A program made the translations under genes and the position numbers. This document shows, piece after piece, positions 6,897 through 9,922 of a DNA stretch of 9,922 nt (its first letter is position 1; the number at the start of each line of letters is the position of its first letter). The notes beneath the pieces are model-generated. The model was not told the origin of the DNA. It saw only the letters and a list, made by a program, of their open reading frames with translations, and searched no databases. The stretch is from contig CAISOQ010000483.1 in the NCBI GenBank assembly GCA_903887095.1, positions 1 to 9,922 on the forward strand, in the 5' to 3' direction. This stretch comes from an uncultured Flavobacteriia bacterium. Lineage in GTDB: Bacteria; Bacteroidota; Bacteroidia; Flavobacteriales_D; Crocinitomicaceae.

Positions 6897-7577
6897 ATGA
6901 AAAATGTTTTTTATTTACTTTTTATCAGTTTAACATTTACGCTAAGTTCATGTATTGAAATCATTGATGATATTGCGATTAAAAATGACGGCAGTGGAAC
7001 ATTCAAATACACGGTGAATCTTAGCTCAAGCAAAATAAAGATCAACTCTATTCTTGCATTGGACAGTCTTGAGGGGAGAAGGGTTCCTAGCTTAGAAGAA
7101 ATACAGCAAAAAGTAGCAGCTTTTAAGTCCAAATTAGAAGGTAAACCTGGAATTTCAAATGTCACCCTTGAAGAGAACTATAATGAATATATATTCAAGT
7201 TAAAATGTGATTTTACAAATATATCTGCGCTTCAAAATGCACTAAAGGAAGTAATTCAAGAGGAAAGTAAAGAGAAAAATATTGCCGAACTTGAGCATAC
7301 ATGGTTGAGTTGGGATGGACAAAAAATGGGTCGTTCGGTACCTGAATTTACCATCAAAAAAACAAAAGAATTCAAACAGGAAGAAATCGATAGGTTGAAA
7401 GAAGGGAATTATACATCTATTTCGCGCTTTGAAAGACCAGTTGAAAAATTTGACAATCCATCTGCGGTGCTTTCGAGCAATAAGTTAGCCGTAATGATAA
7501 AAACCAATCCTTTCGTGCTTTCTCAAAATGCAGATGTTTTGGAAAATACCATCTATCTATCACCTTTGAAGAATTAG
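6897..7577 (+). CDS. Uncharacterised lipoprotein
   Basis: The product is a predicted lipoprotein of 226 residues. A single Lys, a hydrophobic stretch and the lipobox LSSC place the acylated Cys at residue 19, so the mature protein starts CIEIIDD and is held in the inner or outer membrane. The mature part is hydrophilic and mixed alpha/beta. It opens with AIKNDGSGTFKYTVNLSSSK, a repeat-free stretch that looks beta-rich, and continues with a charged helical region (SLEEIQQKVAAFKSKLEG). I recognise no enzyme motif. A longer reading from ATG 6870 adds nine residues (MTFKKQITR) and keeps a workable signal peptide. I prefer 6897 because the 6870 codon lies in a possible hairpin, but the choice is open. 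It has its own promoter-like box and precedes two other envelope-targeted proteins. Confidence 0.75.
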   Translation: MKNVFYLLFISLTFTLSSCIEIIDDIAIKNDGSGTFKYTVNLSSSKIKINSILALDSLEGRRVPSLEEIQQKVAAFKSKLEGKPGISNVTLEENYNEYIFKLKCDFTNISALQNALKEVIQEESKEKNIAELEHTWLSWDGQKMGRSVPEFTIKKTKEFKQEEIDRLKEGNYTSISRFERPVEKFDNPSAVLSSNKLAVMIKTNPFVLSQNADVLENTIYLSPLKN

Positions 7578-7591
7578 ACGCTATATTTTCT

Positions 7592-7599
7592 TAAATTCG
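7592..7599 (+). promoter_or_regulatory. Putative -7 promoter element of the 625-residue protein gene
   Basis: TAAATTCG lies 15 bases after the lipoprotein stop codon and seven bases before the ATG at 7607, within the 12-mer TAAATTCGCAGC shared with 6839-6850. TTTG at 7565-7568 is a -33 candidate with a 23-base spacer, at the long end of the usual range. The predicted start site falls at or just before the ATG. Confidence 0.5.
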
Positions 7600-7606
7600 C
7601 AGCTGT

Positions 7607-9484
7607 ATGTTGAATTTGAAAGCGTTAAATTTTTCTTTCGTGAGATCAGCCGTTTTATTTATAATACTTTTCGTTTCAAGTATTTCCTTCGCACAACGTT
7701 CCGAGGATTTGATTCCAAAGGATGCTGTAACCGTTTTCAGCATTAATAATTTCACGCTTCTTCAGAAAATTTCACTGGATGACCTTGTGAAATACGAATT
7801 CATGGAGGAAGTACAACAAGAACTTTTTGATGGATCTACTTCGGGTAAAACCATGAAAGATTCAGGGATCGATTTCGATCAAAAATTAAATGTTTTTTAC
7901 GGTAAAGGTGATGAATATGAGGTGTCTGGTTTTACATTTGGAATAAAAAACAAGGCGGATCTTTTTCAAGTTTTTGATGATTTTGAACAAATTGAAAGTC
8001 CTTATGAAGGAGTTGAATTTTACGGCTCTTATTTCAATAACCTTATTATAAAAGGAAATTCAGCACTTTTAATTCGTGTTGAACCCACGATGGAAAAGGT
8101 TGATGCTGCAACTGATTCGATATGGTATGCAAGAGGAAATGAAAATCCATTTGACACCTATGGATTGGATGAGGAAGAGAACAAAGAGGATGTTTTTGAG
8201 GAGGAAATGCCGGAAGAATCAGATATAGATTCCTACAATGTTCCGTCATTAGGAGAGGACCCAAACCAAAAAAATTATTACGAATTACGCGACAGTGTGC
8301 AAGTGGTAATGCAGGCTGCTTTTTTGGATAAATTGTGCACAGAATTGCTTATTCGTAAAGTCAATTTGGTAAATTATGATAACCGTTTTGCGCAACAATT
8401 GACACATGAGTCCGAAGGAATCTTTTATTTGGATAATTCCCGCAGTCTTCAAAACGCACAGGGACTTTGGTATTTTGAAACTATGTTCCCAACACTTTAC
8501 GAAGATATCAAGGAGTTATATACTGGAAATGTGATGCTTGGAGATCTGATTCTGCATGAAAGTTCGGTGGAATTCAAAATGGAGGCACGGTATGGACCTG
8601 AACTCGGTTCCATTTATGAGAAAATGAATGATTCGAAGTTCGACAAGCATGTTTTGAAATACATTAATAAAAACAATACGGCTTATTTTACTTACAACGT
8701 TGATATGCGAGAAGCTTATGAGCAGGCGTATAAAGTAATAATGCCAATTCTTACAGACGAAAAAAATGTGCAAATTTCAACCAATGTGTTGACTATAGAG
8801 CTATTAAATGAATTCATCAACAAGGATGCTTTGTTCAATACCTACAAAGGAAGTATGTTCGGAACATTCAATGGGATAAAAAAAATCAAAACAACTAAAA
8901 TTGAATTCAGCTACGACGAAGAGACGTTTGAGTACATCGAAAAGGAAGTTGAGGCTGAAGAGGATTTGCCAATTTTTACGTTAGGTTTTACAACTGACCG
9001 TGGAGACATTCCTGAAAAAGTATTGAATCATTTATCCAGACTCACTTCTCGCTTTAAAAACAAAGGCAATTATTGGGTGTACGAAGATGCTATTTTGGAG
9101 GCAGCACCATTGTACATGTTGAATAAAAATGGTTTATTCATCTTTACAAATGATGAAGATCTTGCAGTGAATCATTCTGATGGATACGGTGCGGAGGCAC
9201 TTTCGCGCACTGAAGCCAAGAAAAGCAAGAAAAGTGGTTTTATGTATGGTTACATCGATTGGGCAAAAGCCATCGAAAAATTCCCGCGTGACTTCTTTGA
9301 TGAACGAGAAAATGAAATCATTGATGCGATGAGAGGCAAAACAGGAGCAATGCACTTGACGACATCTGAAACAACGAAAGAAAAAACAACATTCGAGCTC
9401 ATCTATAGCTTTGAAGGCAGTTATGAGAATTCAGGTAAGTACTTACTTGATTTGTTAAACAGTATCTATGTGATGTCGAAATAA
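7607..9484 (+). CDS. Uncharacterised secreted protein (625 residues), possibly DUF4836-like
   Basis: The protein has a classical signal peptide: a basic start, a hydrophobic core at about 13-27 and SFA-Q at 27-30 as the likely cleavage site. The mature part opens RSEDLIPKDAVTVFSINNFTLLQ, followed by a segment on a helix-strand pattern (LDDLVKYEF, then LNVFYGKG and VSGFTFGIKN). This 'not-too-good-to-be-true helper' style of IP.DA..V opening recalls Bacteroidota DUF4836/DUF3352-like proteins, but that is only a resemblance. Residues about 188-218 form a very acidic, probably disordered insert (for example EEENKEDVFEEE). No catalytic motif, second membrane segment or T9SS sorting domain is visible, so the protein is probably periplasmic or loosely envelope-bound. 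The ATG follows a -7-like box within seven bases. The next gene begins nine bases after the stop codon and encodes a similar N-terminal region. Confidence 0.8.
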   Translation: MLNLKALNFSFVRSAVLFIILFVSSISFAQRSEDLIPKDAVTVFSINNFTLLQKISLDDLVKYEFMEEVQQELFDGSTSGKTMKDSGIDFDQKLNVFYGKGDEYEVSGFTFGIKNKADLFQVFDDFEQIESPYEGVEFYGSYFNNLIIKGNSALLIRVEPTMEKVDAATDSIWYARGNENPFDTYGLDEEENKEDVFEEEMPEESDIDSYNVPSLGEDPNQKNYYELRDSVQVVMQAAFLDKLCTELLIRKVNLVNYDNRFAQQLTHESEGIFYLDNSRSLQNAQGLWYFETMFPTLYEDIKELYTGNVMLGDLILHESSVEFKMEARYGPELGSIYEKMNDSKFDKHVLKYINKNNTAYFTYNVDMREAYEQAYKVIMPILTDEKNVQISTNVLTIELLNEFINKDALFNTYKGSMFGTFNGIKKIKTTKIEFSYDEETFEYIEKEVEAEEDLPIFTLGFTTDRGDIPEKVLNHLSRLTSRFKNKGNYWVYEDAILEAAPLYMLNKNGLFIFTNDEDLAVNHSDGYGAEALSRTEAKKSKKSGFMYGYIDWAKAIEKFPRDFFDERENEIIDAMRGKTGAMHLTTSETTKEKTTFELIYSFEGSYENSGKYLLDLLNSIYVMSK

Positions 9485-9493
9485 GCCTCGGCC

Positions 9494-9922
9494 ATGTTTA
9501 AAAAGTTCAGTATAATCTTTATTCTTGCTGCTGCTCTTGGCGCATTCTTATTTCTGCGGCCATATATTTTCAAAAAGAAAGATATTCCAAGATTGGAAGA
9601 CAGACTGCCGGATGGAGATTTCATCGGTAGAGCGTACATTTTAGATGTTGCTCGAGAAACAAGCGGTATGCTTTACTTCAATAAAGTTCCTTTCCGTGAT
9701 CTGTTTTCTTACGAATTTATTTTAGGACAGGGAAAACTTTATGGCTTGAATTTGCAGGATCCCGTTTACTTTTTTGCGAATGAAGGAGGCGATTGGGGAG
9801 CGTTGGTTCATGTTAGCGATAGCAGCAAGATCATGGAGGGAATTGAGCGGCTAAGAAAGTTTGTTGACATTGAAGATTCATTATACGAGGACCACAGAGT
9901 CTATTCTTATCCAAAAGAAAAG
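9494..9922 (+). CDS. Uncharacterised membrane-anchored protein, 3'-truncated, possible paralog of the preceding protein
   Basis: An open frame from ATG 9494 runs to the window edge (143 residues visible). Residues about 5-26 are a hydrophobic segment after MFKK and before KKKD, with no clear cleavage site, so an N-terminal membrane anchor with the rest outside the cytoplasm is likely. The visible domain (RLEDRLPDGDF at 34-44, then DPVYFFANEGGDWGALVHVSD at 89-109 with helix SKIMEGIERLRKFV after it) has the same order of strands and helices as residues 35-140 of the preceding protein, including a short D/E-rich turn followed by VYS versus EFYG. I infer distant homology. The nine-base spacing suggests co-transcription. 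Function unknown. Confidence 0.75.
   Translation, partial: MFKKFSIIFILAAALGAFLFLRPYIFKKKDIPRLEDRLPDGDFIGRAYILDVARETSGMLYFNKVPFRDLFSYEFILGQGKLYGLNLQDPVYFFANEGGDWGALVHVSDSSKIMEGIERLRKFVDIEDSLYEDHRVYSYPKEK

Noticed and set aside
1..9922. CRISPR array, tRNA/rRNA genes, insertion sequences, toxin-antitoxin or defence genes
   Set aside because: Looked for on both strands by eye. No regularly spaced repeats, cloverleaf-like stretch, transposase motif or terminal repeats were seen, and every long frame is accounted for.

Overview
The window looks like chromosomal DNA of a member of the Bacteroidota, most likely order Flavobacteriales. A Crocinitomicaceae/Fluviicola-like genome would fit, but that is an impression and not a search result. 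Three things point there: a secreted protein with a type IX secretion (T9SS) C-terminal sorting domain, AT-rich starts with poor Shine-Dalgarno sequences, and gene-proximal boxes of the form TAAATTCGC that resemble the Bacteroidota -7 element (TAnnTTTG).

Layout. (1) Positions 2-1360 (+) hold the 3' part of a gene for a secreted M43-type metalloprotease with a PKD domain, a beta-sandwich domain and a T9SS sorting domain. It ends at a strong hairpin terminator (1381-1413). (2) Positions 4191-1412 (-) are a compact hemA-hemC-hemD operon for the C5 route to tetrapyrroles: glutamyl-tRNA reductase, porphobilinogen deaminase and uroporphyrinogen-III synthase. The genes abut or overlap, and the operon converges on the protease gene. 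(3) Positions 4324-6802 (+) are divergent from hemA. They hold an RDD-family membrane protein, rsmI (16S rRNA C1402 2'-O-methyltransferase) and a zinc-free quinone-oxidoreductase-like dehydrogenase, spaced or overlapped as one operon behind a TAAATTCGC box at 4302. (4) Positions 6803-9922 (+) hold a lipoprotein, a 625-residue secreted protein and the start of a membrane-anchored protein. None has a function I can name. The last two look like distant tandem paralogs, so this may be a small envelope-associated cluster.

How the genes work together: HemA, HemC and HemD carry out the first committed step and two later steps of haem synthesis, but hemB, hemL and hemE are not here. The RDD-rsmI-dehydrogenase group has no obvious shared pathway and looks like a housekeeping operon. 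The last group shares envelope targeting.

I found no mobile element, CRISPR array, RNA gene, toxin-antitoxin or defence system. The least explained part is the control region at 6803-6900 (promoter-like box, inverted repeat abutting it, possible nine-codon leader ORF, hairpin over one candidate start) and the uncharacterised gene pair that follows it.
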